Part shown: piece by piece, positions 1 through 8,292 of the stretch
How positions within the stretch are numbered: position 1 is the stretch's first letter
Layout: each line of letters begins with the position of its first letter
Assembly: GCA_022486815.1 (NCBI GenBank)
Contig: JAKVJW010000002.1
Span: forward strand, 62,001 to 126,000
Direction of reading: 5' to 3'
From: Prevotella sp.
Lineage (GTDB): Bacteria > Bacteroidota > Bacteroidia > Bacteroidales > Bacteroidaceae
Length of the DNA stretch: 64,000 bases
The notes under the pieces: generated by a model
Databases searched by the model: none
What the model was told of the DNA's origin: nothing
The model's input: only the letters and a program-made list of their open reading frames with translations
Position numbers and translations under genes: made by a program

Positions 1-1007
1 TAGGAATAGAGAGCAGTTGTGATGATACATCTGCAGCTGTTCTTCGTAATCGAGTAATTATGAGCAATGTGACCGCTTCACAAGAGGTTCACCGTGCTTA
101 TGGCGGCGTCGTACCGGAGTTGGCCTCCAGAGCCCACCAGCAGAACATCGTACCTGTAGTGGATCAGGCCCTCAAACGTGCAGGAATCAAAAAAGAACAG
201 TTATCAGCCATTGCCTTTACACGCGGACCGGGATTAATGGGATCTTTACTCGTAGGAGTGAGTTTCGCTAAAGGATTTGCCCGCTCATTGGATATCCCTT
301 TGATTGATGTCAATCACCTTCAGGGACATGTAATGGCTCATTTTATCAAGGAAACGGATGATGATAATCACATGCCTCCATTTCCGTTTATCTGCCTTTT
401 GGTCAGTGGCGGCAACTCCCAGATTGTAAAAGTCAATGCCTATAATGACATGCAGGTATTGGGACAGACGATTGACGATGCAGCCGGTGAAGCTATTGAC
501 AAATGTTCTAAAGTGATGGGACTTGGTTATCCGGGTGGCCCGATTATTGACAAACTTGCTCGGCAGGGTAATCCAGAAGCCTTCAAGTTTGCTGAGCCGC
601 AGGTATCAGGACTGGACTATTCTTTTTCTGGTCTGAAGACATCTTTCCTCTATTCTTTACGTAAGTGGGTGGCAGAAGATCCGGATTTTGTGGAGCATCA
701 TAAGAATGATCTGGCTGCCAGTCTGGAACATACCATTGTTGATATTCTGATGAAGAAACTCCGTACGGCGGTAAAGGATACTAAGATTACCCATGTTGCA
801 GTAGCAGGTGGTGTATCAGCCAATACCGGTTTGCGTAATGCTTTCAAGGAACATGCAGCAAAATATGGATGGACTATCTATATCCCGAAATTCAGTTATA
901 CTACTGATAATGCTGCTATGATCGCTTGTGTGGGTACTTACAAGTACTTGGACAAGGACTTTGCCTCTATTGATTTGCCGGCATTCTCCAAAGTAACTTT
1001 TAAATAA
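1..1007 (+). CDS. tsaD: tRNA N6-adenosine threonylcarbamoyltransferase (5' truncated by window)
   Basis: TsaD transfers the threonylcarbamoyl group from TC-AMP to A37 of tRNAs that read ANN codons; it is cytoplasmic and works with TsaB/TsaE. The reading frame is open from base 3 and begins with GIESSCDDTSAAVL, which is the family N-terminus, so the true start lies just outside the window; the internal ATG at 60 is not the start. The metal-binding motif HLQGH, the glycine-rich LVSGGNSQ segment and the C-terminal AVAGGVSANTGLR and TDNAAM segments are all present. Only a few N-terminal residues are missing. Confidence 0.96.
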   Translation, partial: GIESSCDDTSAAVLRNRVIMSNVTASQEVHRAYGGVVPELASRAHQQNIVPVVDQALKRAGIKKEQLSAIAFTRGPGLMGSLLVGVSFAKGFARSLDIPLIDVNHLQGHVMAHFIKETDDDNHMPPFPFICLLVSGGNSQIVKVNAYNDMQVLGQTIDDAAGEAIDKCSKVMGLGYPGGPIIDKLARQGNPEAFKFAEPQVSGLDYSFSGLKTSFLYSLRKWVAEDPDFVEHHKNDLAASLEHTIVDILMKKLRTAVKDTKITHVAVAGGVSANTGLRNAFKEHAAKYGWTIYIPKFSYTTDNAAMIACVGTYKYLDKDFASIDLPAFSKVTFK

Positions 1008-1071
1008 ACACTCCCTTTCTTTTAAATATCCTCTTCAAAGGGTGATAGTATTCATTATAATCAATTGAAAA

Positions 1072-1587
1072 ATGGAATTAGAAACTAAGATTTTAAGTAA
1101 GCAGATACAAGAACTGCTCTATAACAATCAGAAAACACTTGGTACTGCCGAGAGTTGTACTGGCGGACGTATTGCTGAAGCCATCATTTCTGTGCCTGGT
1201 GCTTCCAATTACTTTAAGGGAGGTATAATCTCTTATACGAATGAAATCAAGGAAAAACTGCTCAATGTCAGTCCTCAGGTACTTGAAGAGCAGACAGCTG
1301 TATGCGAAGAGGTTGCTAAGGAAATGGTGAGTGGCACAATAAAAACACTCAACGTAGATTATGCTGTCAGTGCAACAGGTGTAGCAGGTCCGACAGGCGG
1401 AACAAAAGAAATTCCGGTAGGAACAATCTGGTTGGGGTATGGAAACAAAGATGATATCAGAGCTTTTAAATTGACAGAAGATTTCGGCCGAGATATCAAT
1501 CTCAGTATCGCTACAAACAAGTCATTGAAGCTTTTACTGGATTTCCTCAGAGAACATGAAAGTGACATAAATCAGGGGAAAAAGTAA
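1072..1587 (+). CDS. CinA C-terminal domain protein / nicotinamide-nucleotide amidase
   Basis: A stand-alone CinA C-terminal domain of 171 residues, the size of PncC-type enzymes that deamidate nicotinamide mononucleotide to nicotinic acid mononucleotide in NAD salvage. The motifs LGTAESCTGG near the N-terminus and SATGVAGPTGG near residue 100 are diagnostic. The N-terminal molybdopterin-binding half of full CinA is absent, as in many bacteria. It follows tsaD by 64 bases on the same strand and may be cotranscribed. Enzyme activity is inferred from the family. Confidence 0.9.
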   Translation: MELETKILSKQIQELLYNNQKTLGTAESCTGGRIAEAIISVPGASNYFKGGIISYTNEIKEKLLNVSPQVLEEQTAVCEEVAKEMVSGTIKTLNVDYAVSATGVAGPTGGTKEIPVGTIWLGYGNKDDIRAFKLTEDFGRDINLSIATNKSLKLLLDFLREHESDINQGKK

Positions 1588-1624
1588 AAAAATTCCTTAA
1601 AAGATACACTTTTATGAAAGAATG

Positions 1625-1656
1625 TTTGCAATTTCAAATATAAAATTGTACTTTTG
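1625..1656 (+). promoter_or_regulatory. Bacteroidetes-type promoter of the rpmB operon
   Basis: TTTG at 1625-1628 and TACTTTTG at 1649-1656 are separated by 20 bases and match the TTTG-N19-21-TAnnTTTG consensus. Transcription would begin near 1662, leaving a 5' leader of about 45 bases before rpmB. Confidence 0.8.
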
Positions 1657-1707
1657 CACCCTGTTTGGAATAGGTTTCAATTAACGAATTTAAAATTTTG
1701 AGATAGA

Positions 1708-1971
1708 ATGTCGAAAATCTGTCAAATTACAGGAAAGAAAGCACAGAGAGGTTGTAATGTGTCTCACTCAAAGCACCATACAAAGCGTAACTTTGACGTA
1801 AACCTCTTCAGCAAGAAATTCTATTACGTAGAACAAGCATGCTGGATTAGTCTTAAGATCAGTGCAGCTGGTCTGCGTCTTATCAACAAGGTTGGTCTTG
1901 ATACAGCTCTGAAGCATGCTGTTTCCAAAGGTTATTGTGATTGGAAAGACATTAAAGTAATAGGAGAATAA
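1708..1971 (+). CDS. rpmB: 50S ribosomal protein L28
   Basis: 87 residues beginning [15 protein letters not shown] with the conserved [13 protein letters not shown] segment, a typical L28. It is a structural protein of the large ribosomal subunit. It is first in a compact rpmB-rpmG-DUF4295 cluster, with four bases between its stop and the next start, behind a consensus promoter. Confidence 0.97.
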   Translation: MSKICQITGKKAQRGCNVSHSKHHTKRNFDVNLFSKKFYYVEQACWISLKISAAGLRLINKVGLDTALKHAVSKGYCDWKDIKVIGE

Positions 1972-1975
1972 GATC

Positions 1976-2164
1976 ATGGCAAAAAAAGCTAAAGGCAATA
2001 GGGTACAAGTTATCCTGGAATGCACGGAAATGAAGAAGAGCGGTCTGCCAGGTACAAGTCGTTATGTTACCACCAAAAATCGCAAGAACTCTCCGGAGCG
2101 TTTGGAATTGATGAAATATAACCCCATTTTGAAGAAGATGACTCTTCATAAGGAAATCAAGTAA
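1976..2164 (+). CDS. rpmG: 50S ribosomal protein L33
   Basis: 62 residues, [18 protein letters not shown], with the L33 features SGLPGTSRY and [18 protein letters not shown]. No CxxC pair is visible, so this looks like the zinc-independent form. It is the second gene of the ribosomal cluster and is followed after 14 bases by the DUF4295 gene. Confidence 0.97.
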   Translation: MAKKAKGNRVQVILECTEMKKSGLPGTSRYVTTKNRKNSPERLELMKYNPILKKMTLHKEIK

Positions 2165-2178
2165 TAGAGATATAAACT

Positions 2179-2334
2179 ATGGCAAAGAAAGTAGTTGCAA
2201 CCCTCCATGAAGGATCAAAAGAAGGGCGTGCATATTCAAAAGTTATAAAGATGGTTAAGAGCCCTAAGACAGGTGCTTACATCTTTGATGAAGAAATGGT
2301 TCCTAACGAAGCAGTAAAGGACTTTTTCAAATAA
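2179..2334 (+). CDS. DUF4295 family small protein
   Basis: A 51-codon gene beginning MAKKVVATLHEG, lysine-rich, ending NEAVKDFFK. Its position directly after rpmB-rpmG, its size and its sequence match DUF4295, a Bacteroidetes-restricted family encoded next to these ribosomal genes. A role at the ribosome is an inference from context. It is the last gene before a strong intrinsic terminator. Confidence 0.9.
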   Translation: MAKKVVATLHEGSKEGRAYSKVIKMVKSPKTGAYIFDEEMVPNEAVKDFFK

Positions 2335-2360
2335 GCTGATAAATCGTAAAACATATTAGA

Positions 2361-2393
2361 AGTCGTAATCTTTGATGAGATTACGACTTTTCT
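2361..2393 (+). terminator. Intrinsic terminator of the rpmB operon
   Basis: A perfect 10-bp stem (AGTCGTAATC at 2361-2370 with GATTACGACT at 2379-2388) and an 8-base loop, followed by a T-rich tract, 27 bases after the DUF4295 stop. Confidence 0.85.
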
Positions 2394-2458
2394 GGTTTTA
2401 TCATTGCCTATTAACTAAATAATTCATCATCCTTATCAGAATTGTCAATTTTATTTCT

Positions 2459-2466
2459 TAATTTTG
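2459..2466 (+). promoter_or_regulatory. -7 element upstream of ftsY
   Basis: TAATTTTG matches the Bacteroidetes -7 consensus 18 bases before the ftsY ATG. No good TTTG box is seen at the expected distance, so the call rests on the -7 element alone. Confidence 0.55.
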
Positions 2467-2484
2467 CAGAAAATACATTAGGAT

Positions 2485-3447
2485 ATGGCATTATTTGGTT
2501 TATTCAATAAAAACAAGAAAGAGACTCTCGATAAAGGTTTAGAGAAAACAAAAGAAAGTGTCTTCGGGAAACTGGCCAGGGCTGTTGCTGGAAAATCGAA
2601 AGTTGATGATGACGTCCTTGATGATTTGGAGGAAATACTCATTTCTTCTGATGTAGGCGTTGATACAACGATAAAAATTATAGATCGAATCGACAAACGT
2701 GTAGCTCGTGATAAATATGTTTCTACATCTGAGTTAAACGGCATCCTCCGCGATGAAATCGCTTCTTTACTAACCGAAAACAATACCATAGATTCCGATT
2801 CATGGGATCTTCCCTCTGATCATCAGCCGTACGTGATCCTTGTTGTTGGAGTAAATGGAGTGGGAAAAACTACAACTATCGGCAAACTGGCTTATCAATT
2901 CAAGAAAGCTGGAAAGAAGGTTTATCTAGGTGCTGCTGATACTTTCCGTGCAGCCGCTGTTGAGCAGATTCAGATATGGGGCGACCGTGTTGGCGTGCCA
3001 GTTATCAAGCAGCAAATGGGTTCTGATCCGGCTTCTGTTGCTTTTGATACTTTACAGAGTGCCAAAGCTAATCATGCTGATATTGTGCTTATTGATACCG
3101 CTGGCCGTTTGCACAACAAAGTAGGTCTGATGAATGAATTGAAAAAGATCAAGGATGTCATGAAGAAAGTCATTCCTAATGCTCCTGATGAAGTACTTCT
3201 CGTTTTGGATGGAAGTACGGGACAGAACGCTTTCGAACAGGCAAAACAGTTTTCTGCCGTTACTCAGATCACATCACTCGCAATTACCAAACTTGATGGG
3301 ACTGCTAAAGGCGGAGTGGTGATCGGAATCAGTGACCAACTGAAAGTTCCGGTAAAATATATCGGATTGGGTGAAGGTATGGAAGATCTACAACTCTTTA
3401 ATAAACGGGAGTTTGTTGACAGTTTGTTTAATGGTACCAAACAGTAA
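2485..3447 (+). CDS. ftsY: Signal recognition particle receptor FtsY
   Basis: 320 residues. FtsY is the SRP-receptor GTPase that docks ribosome-nascent-chain complexes at the inner membrane. The N domain covers about the first 100 residues, followed by the G domain with the P-loop GVNGVGKTTT, DTFRAAAVEQ, DTAGR and TKLDGTAKGG motifs. The short N-terminus lacks the long acidic A domain of E. coli FtsY, as is usual in Bacteroidetes. It is followed after nine bases by rimO, suggesting an operon. Confidence 0.97.
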   Translation: MALFGLFNKNKKETLDKGLEKTKESVFGKLARAVAGKSKVDDDVLDDLEEILISSDVGVDTTIKIIDRIDKRVARDKYVSTSELNGILRDEIASLLTENNTIDSDSWDLPSDHQPYVILVVGVNGVGKTTTIGKLAYQFKKAGKKVYLGAADTFRAAAVEQIQIWGDRVGVPVIKQQMGSDPASVAFDTLQSAKANHADIVLIDTAGRLHNKVGLMNELKKIKDVMKKVIPNAPDEVLLVLDGSTGQNAFEQAKQFSAVTQITSLAITKLDGTAKGGVVIGISDQLKVPVKYIGLGEGMEDLQLFNKREFVDSLFNGTKQ

Positions 3448-3456
3448 ACCGGGATA

Positions 3457-4770
3457 ATGAAGAAAAATCAGATTGATGTCATTTCCATGGGTTGTTCAAA
3501 AAACCTTGTAGATTCAGAACTCTTGATGAAACAGTTTGAAGCTAATGGCTTCCATTGTGTACACGATAGCAGAAATCCACAAGGAGAGATAGCTGTTATC
3601 AATACTTGCGGTTTCATCGAAAGCGCTAAAGAGGAAAGTATTAATACTATACTGGAATTTGTCAAGGCAAAAAAAGAAGGGCGACTTAAAAAACTTTTTG
3701 TCATGGGCTGCCTTTCACAACGCTATCAGAAAGAACTGGAGAAAGATATACCGGAAGTTGACAAGTATTACGGAAAATTCAATTATAAGCAACTCTTGAA
3801 TGATTTGGGTAAGGCGGATGTTCCTACTTGTGATGGGAAACGACATCTGACGACTCCGCATCATTATGCTTATGTCAAGATATCTGAAGGTTGCAACCGG
3901 AAGTGTGCCTATTGTGCTATTCCTATCATTACAGGGAAGCATGCCAGCCGTCCTGAAGAAGAAATCCTACAGGAAGTAAAGGATCTTGTATCTCAGGGAG
4001 TAAAGGAATTTCAGATCATTGCACAGGAATTGACTTATTACGGGATGGATATTGACGGTCATAGGCATATTGCCGAACTGATCCGGAGAATATCTGATAT
4101 TCCCGGAGTTGACTGGATTCGTCTTCACTATGCCTATCCGACTCAGTTCCCTGTAGAATTGCTGGACGTAATCAGAGAAAGACCAAATGTATGCCGTTAT
4201 CTGGACATTGCCTTTCAGCATAGCAGTAACCATATCCTTTCCCGGATGCACCGGCATATTACGAAGGAAGAGCAGATGGATCTTATCCGGACCATACGTG
4301 ATCGCGTACCAGGGATTTGCATTCGTACTACCCTGATGGTTGGCTTCCCCGGTGAAACAGATGAGGACTTTCAGGATCTTCTGGATTTTGTTCGCTGGGC
4401 TCGCTTTGAACGGATGGGGGCCTTTACTTATTCTGAAGAAGAGGGAACCTACAGTGCTCTTCATTATAAAGATGATATACCGGAGAATATAAAGCAGCAG
4501 CGTCTTGATGAATTGATGGCTGTACAGGAAGAAATCTCTGGTGAAATAGAGGCTCTTCACGTAGGAAAGACGATGAAAGTGATTGTCGACAGGAAAGAGG
4601 GATCGTACTTTATCGGTCGTACGGAATTCAGTTCTCCTGATGTTGATCCGGAAGTGTTGATACCGGTTTCCGATAATCCACATGTCCGTACTGGTCGTTT
4701 TTATCAGGTAAAGATCACGGGAAGTGAAGACTATGATCTTTATGGAAAAATAATTGCCCATGAATACTAA
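3457..4770 (+). CDS. rimO: Ribosomal protein S12 methylthiotransferase RimO
   Basis: 437 residues. RimO is a radical-SAM enzyme that methylthiolates an aspartate of ribosomal protein S12. The UPF0004 N-terminal domain carries SMGCSKNLVDSE; the radical-SAM cluster is CNRKCAYC, with cysteines at residues 146, 150 and 153; a C-terminal TRAM-like domain follows. The length is normal. Its stop overlaps the start of the downstream HU gene by 11 bases, implying translational coupling. Confidence 0.97.
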   Translation: MKKNQIDVISMGCSKNLVDSELLMKQFEANGFHCVHDSRNPQGEIAVINTCGFIESAKEESINTILEFVKAKKEGRLKKLFVMGCLSQRYQKELEKDIPEVDKYYGKFNYKQLLNDLGKADVPTCDGKRHLTTPHHYAYVKISEGCNRKCAYCAIPIITGKHASRPEEEILQEVKDLVSQGVKEFQIIAQELTYYGMDIDGHRHIAELIRRISDIPGVDWIRLHYAYPTQFPVELLDVIRERPNVCRYLDIAFQHSSNHILSRMHRHITKEEQMDLIRTIRDRVPGICIRTTLMVGFPGETDEDFQDLLDFVRWARFERMGAFTYSEEEGTYSALHYKDDIPENIKQQRLDELMAVQEEISGEIEALHVGKTMKVIVDRKEGSYFIGRTEFSSPDVDPEVLIPVSDNPHVRTGRFYQVKITGSEDYDLYGKIIAHEY

Positions 4771-5053
4771 GGAATTGATAGCCAGCCTGGCTGAAAAAAG
4801 TGGATTCACGCAGGAGGATACCAAAAAACTCTTACGTACTGTTGTGGATGCCTTGACAGATGAAGTCGGTGAGGGACAACCTGTAGTCATTCCTGGTTTT
4901 GGCACCTTTGAGGTCAAGAAACGTCTGGAACGGATCATTGTTAATCCAACAACTAAACAACGGATGCTCGTACCACCGAAACTGATTTTGAATTTCCGGC
5001 CTTCGGCATCTGTCAAAGAGCAACTCAAGAATGGAGGAACGCCTAATGCCTAA
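4760..5053 (+). CDS. HU family DNA-binding protein
   Basis: 97 residues from the ATG at 4760 (MNTKELIASLAEKSG). It is an HU/IHF-fold nucleoid protein with the conserved IPGFGTFEVKKR core and the IVNPTTK DNA-binding arm. An upstream TTG would add two residues; the ATG is preferred. It overlaps the end of rimO and the start of a second, larger HU-domain gene. It is longer than classical HU (about 90), like other Bacteroidetes HU paralogues. Confidence 0.9.
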   Translation: MNTKELIASLAEKSGFTQEDTKKLLRTVVDALTDEVGEGQPVVIPGFGTFEVKKRLERIIVNPTTKQRMLVPPKLILNFRPSASVKEQLKNGGTPNA

Positions 5054-6572
5054 AAACAGTCTTTCTTTGTTGGTTGCACACTTAGTGGAGAAAAACCATT
5101 TGGATGAAGCAACTGCTGACAAATTCATCAGGAATCTGCTGGAGGTTATCAATATAGGTATTCAACAGGACAAACTTGTGAAAATCAAGGGTTGGGGTAC
5201 TCTGAAAGTTATTAGTGTTCGCGACCGTGAGAGTGTAGATGTCAATACTGGAGAACGTATCGTTATAGAGGGACGTGATAAACTCAATTTTACACCGGAT
5301 GCGGTCTTAAGGGAAATTGTCAATAAACCATTCGAACAGTTTGAAACGGTTATCGTCAATGATGGGGTAGATTTTACGCCTGTTGATCAAGAATTTCTCG
5401 ATTCCTTACCTTCTCAGAGCTCTTCTCCCCGGCAGGAAGAACCAAAGGATATAAAGGAGGAGGATGAAAATGAAAAAACAAATTCTTCTGTCGTAAGTAC
5501 AGAAGCAACGGATAAGGTTGCTGATCAGATTTCGGAACAGACGGAACAGAGTGTACCTTCAGAAGAAAATACAACTCTTAAGGTTCCGGAAGCAAAACAA
5601 TCTCTTCAAGATGGTGAAAATTCTTCGGATAATGCTCCAGAGAATAATATTTCGGAGAATGATGCACCTGAAGATAATACTTCTGAAGAGATAGAGGAGG
5701 AGCAATCTGATCATCTCGTCTCTACCCCTGTAGCAGAAACACCTTCTGTCAAAGAAGAGAATGATCATTCTTTGGATCAGGAACAACCATCCATAGAAAA
5801 GACAAAAACAGAAACTCTAACTGCTGACATCGCTGCTGTTGATAACCTTCAACAAGAGAGCAGTGAAAGTGCTTCTGATGAAAAAGAAGAAACGAAAGAG
5901 GAAGAGAAAAAGGAAAAAGCAGCAGCAGCAAAAGAAGAAGAAAAAAGTGCAAAAGAGGATGAAGACAATTCTCTTGTAGTGGATGGGGATGGAGAAAAGG
6001 CTTCAACTGTAAAAGTGTTTCCCCGATATCTCATCTTTATTACAGGATTTTTATTTCTTGTTTTAATAGGTGGTTTGGTCGGATTGAGTTACAATTATGG
6101 ACGATTAGTTTCTGAATGTAATCAAATGGCTCTTAAACTCCATAATATGGAGAATACTTCTGCTGGTTCATTACCTGTTAAAGTTCGGAAAACCAAAGCC
6201 AAACCTCATCCTGAAAATCCTGTTCCTGTACCGGAAGTACAGAAAGAAAAAGCTACCTCTCCTGTACCTGCAAAGCAGAGTACTCCTAATGTCAAGCAAA
6301 CGACTCAATCGGACACGAAGCAGAAAACCATTTCAGCAGTGCCTTCTCCAGGTGCTTATGATTCTGATCCCCGGGTACGTACCGGTGCTTATCGCATTGT
6401 GGGTATCGAAAAGGTCATTACCGTCCATAAAGGGCAGACCCTTTCCGGACTGAGCCAAGCCTATCTTGGAAAAGGTATGGAATGCTATGTAGAGGCTGTA
6501 AATGGTATCAAGGAAGTTAAAGAAGGACAAAAACTCCGAATTCCAAAATTAGAATTGAAGAAGAAAAAATAA
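5046..6572 (+). CDS. Membrane-anchored HU-domain protein with C-terminal LysM-like domain
   Basis: 508 residues. The start at ATG 5046 is chosen because GGAGGA at 5033-5038 sits seven bases upstream, and because it aligns with the HU N-terminus; an in-frame ATG at 5031 is the alternative. Layout: HU-like domain about 1-90 (KIKGWGTLKVISV, VNTGERI); long acidic, Glu/Asp/Ser-rich low-complexity stretch about 110-320; one transmembrane helix near 330-350 (YLIFITGFLFLVLIGGLVGL); Pro/Lys-rich linker; LysM-like end (VHKGQTLSGLSQAYLG). An HU fold on the cytoplasmic side and a LysM-like fold on the other side suggest a link between nucleoid and envelope; that role is inference. It overlaps the preceding HU gene. 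Confidence 0.85.
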   Translation: MPKNSLSLLVAHLVEKNHLDEATADKFIRNLLEVINIGIQQDKLVKIKGWGTLKVISVRDRESVDVNTGERIVIEGRDKLNFTPDAVLREIVNKPFEQFETVIVNDGVDFTPVDQEFLDSLPSQSSSPRQEEPKDIKEEDENEKTNSSVVSTEATDKVADQISEQTEQSVPSEENTTLKVPEAKQSLQDGENSSDNAPENNISENDAPEDNTSEEIEEEQSDHLVSTPVAETPSVKEENDHSLDQEQPSIEKTKTETLTADIAAVDNLQQESSESASDEKEETKEEEKKEKAAAAKEEEKSAKEDEDNSLVVDGDGEKASTVKVFPRYLIFITGFLFLVLIGGLVGLSYNYGRLVSECNQMALKLHNMENTSAGSLPVKVRKTKAKPHPENPVPVPEVQKEKATSPVPAKQSTPNVKQTTQSDTKQKTISAVPSPGAYDSDPRVRTGAYRIVGIEKVITVHKGQTLSGLSQAYLGKGMECYVEAVNGIKEVKEGQKLRIPKLELKKKK

Positions 6573-6601
6573 TACGGATATCAAAGGTGTGGTATCCGTA
6601 T
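6572..6601 (+). terminator. Probable terminator after the HU genes
   Basis: ATACGGATA at 6572-6580 pairs with TATCCGTAT at 6593-6601. The T-tract is weak. It begins at the last base of the HU-LysM stop codon and lies before the convergent Nudix gene. Confidence 0.5.
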
Positions 6602-6699
6602 ATTATGCTTTCAACATACAGTGAATGAAGCCGTTAATGAATAACGTTAAATAAATAGTTATAATTAGCAATGAAGTAGTTGAGGGATGTTCTGCCTGT

Positions 6700-7203
6700 T
6701 TATTCTTTAAAGAACTTCTGGTATTCGTTCTCAAAGTTAGGAGTAAATATCCCCTTTCCAAGATTTGATAGAATGTCCTCCTTTGTCCAGAATCTCCCTC
6801 CGTCAAGTTCTTCTTTATCGGGATTGACCTTACCATCGTAGGTACAACGGTGAACATAGACTAGTTCTTTTTCTTTTTTACTTTCAAAGACATAGTGTCC
6901 CATTGCAATAGGCTCGAAATCTGTAACATTCAGTTCTTCTCTTACTTCTCTTTTCAAAGCCTGTTCCACATTTTCACCCAGATCAATATGTCCGCCACAA
7001 GAAGTATCCCATTTTCCGGGTTGTATATCCTTCCACGCAGGACGCTTCTGAAGAAACAGTTCACCTTTGCTGTTAAACAGGTGTAGATGGACAACCGGAT
7101 GTAATATCTTACAGCCATCGTGAGCATGCCCTCTGGTTATAGCTCCCAACATATTTCCCTGTTCATCTACTATAGGAAATTTCTCTGTTTTATTATCTCT
7201 CAT
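6700..7203 (-). CDS. Nudix hydrolase
   Basis: 167 residues with a full Nudix box, GHIDLGENVEQALKREV followed by REELNV, which binds the Mg ions for pyrophosphate hydrolysis. The N-terminus (EKFPIVDEQGNMLG...RGHAHDG) resembles the YfcD/isopentenyl-isomerase-like Nudix subgroup. Substrate unknown. It lies 141 bases downstream of ispE on the same strand; a shared transcript is possible, and the link to isoprenoid metabolism is only suggestive. Confidence 0.88.
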   Translation of the reverse strand: MRDNKTEKFPIVDEQGNMLGAITRGHAHDGCKILHPVVHLHLFNSKGELFLQKRPAWKDIQPGKWDTSCGGHIDLGENVEQALKREVREELNVTDFEPIAMGHYVFESKKEKELVYVHRCTYDGKVNPDKEELDGGRFWTKEDILSNLGKGIFTPNFENEYQKFFKE

Positions 7204-7344
7204 TCGGTTCTCCTTTTCGAATCGTTCTGAATCTCTCCTTCAATTCTGTTGATTTCATTATTTTAAATTCTTTTTGGTCATTCCGTATTCCTTCATATCT
7301 TTTCTATTGACACATCTGAAACAGGAACGATTTGATTAAAAGCT

Positions 7345-8187
7345 CTATTCCAATGACCTTACGGCTGTATATGATCCTTGAAACTCTTCTTTAATTCCAA
7401 GTGGTTTCTGACGGAAGATGCCATAGATTGCACTTCCGCTTCCGCTCATTTGTGCATACACGGCACCACGGTCATAAAGATGTTGCTTGATGTTCTTCAA
7501 CTCGGGCCAAAGGGAAAAGACCGGTTTCTCAAAATCATTCACGAGATCTGTCTTCCAGGTATCAATAGGCTGACGTACAACTTCCCGGCAGCATTTTTTC
7601 GGTTTCTGACATTTTATTTGACGGAAAGCGTCTGAAGTACTGATTGAAATATCCGGCTTGACAACAACCAGATAATAACCCGAAAGATTTCCTCTTGGGC
7701 CATCAGCCGGCTCCAGGATATTTCCCATACCAGACCCGAAACTGGGTTCCGCGGTAATGAAAAACGCACAGTCGGCACCTAATTTGGCTGCATAGCGTTC
7801 CATTTCAGCGTTACCGATATTCAGGCGAAAACGTTCATCTAGGAGCCTGATCATAAAGGCACCGTCAGAGGAACCTCCTCCCAGCCCTGCCTTCGAAGGG
7901 ATCTGTTTGTATAGATGCGCATGTACACGAGGCAGTGAAAGATCTTCAGCCAGGACATGGTAGGCTTTTATGACAAGGTTCGATTGCTCGTCACAGTCTA
8001 CTTGATTCCCTGTCACCTTTAGGTCACAGGGCTCTTCACCTGGAAATTTCTCATCCATATACTTGATTTCGAGCGCATCATAAATAGGAATTGGATAGAA
8101 AACAGTTTCCAGACTGTGGTAGCCATTCTCCAATTCACTTACTATATTTAAGCCGAGGTTGATTTTCGCACAAGGGAATACAATCAT
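7345..8187 (-). CDS. ispE: 4-diphosphocytidyl-2-C-methyl-D-erythritol kinase
   Basis: 280 residues from the ATG at 8187 (MIVFPCAKINLGLNI). IspE phosphorylates CDP-methylerythritol in the non-mevalonate isoprenoid pathway. The GHMP-kinase motif AGLGGGSSDGA and the C-terminal MSGSGSAIYG are present. The frame stays open much further upstream, but that extension lies antisense to dnaB and is not homologous to IspE, so the start at 8187 is secure. Divergent from dnaB. Confidence 0.95.
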   Translation of the reverse strand: MIVFPCAKINLGLNIVSELENGYHSLETVFYPIPIYDALEIKYMDEKFPGEEPCDLKVTGNQVDCDEQSNLVIKAYHVLAEDLSLPRVHAHLYKQIPSKAGLGGGSSDGAFMIRLLDERFRLNIGNAEMERYAAKLGADCAFFITAEPSFGSGMGNILEPADGPRGNLSGYYLVVVKPDISISTSDAFRQIKCQKPKKCCREVVRQPIDTWKTDLVNDFEKPVFSLWPELKNIKQHLYDRGAVYAQMSGSGSAIYGIFRQKPLGIKEEFQGSYTAVRSLE

Positions 8188-8264
8188 AGTTGTTTTATTT
8201 AATAGTAATGACAAAATTAATGAAAAAAGAAATACAATGCAACGAATCCTCTTTGTTTTTTTAT

Positions 8265-8272
8265 TAACTTTG
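8265..8272 (+). promoter_or_regulatory. -7 element upstream of dnaB
   Basis: TAACTTTG followed by CA, 20 bases before the dnaB start, in the ispE-dnaB divergent region. The -33 box is not convincing. Confidence 0.55.
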
Positions 8273-8292
8273 CAGTCAAAGCAATAACTAAG

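Noticed and set aside
60..62. ATG at 60 as the tsaD start
   Set aside because: Upstream codons in the same frame encode the conserved TsaD N-terminus, so the gene is cut by the window edge.
3967..5028. 353-codon minus-strand frame
   Set aside because: Antisense shadow of rimO and the HU gene, with no recognisable domain.
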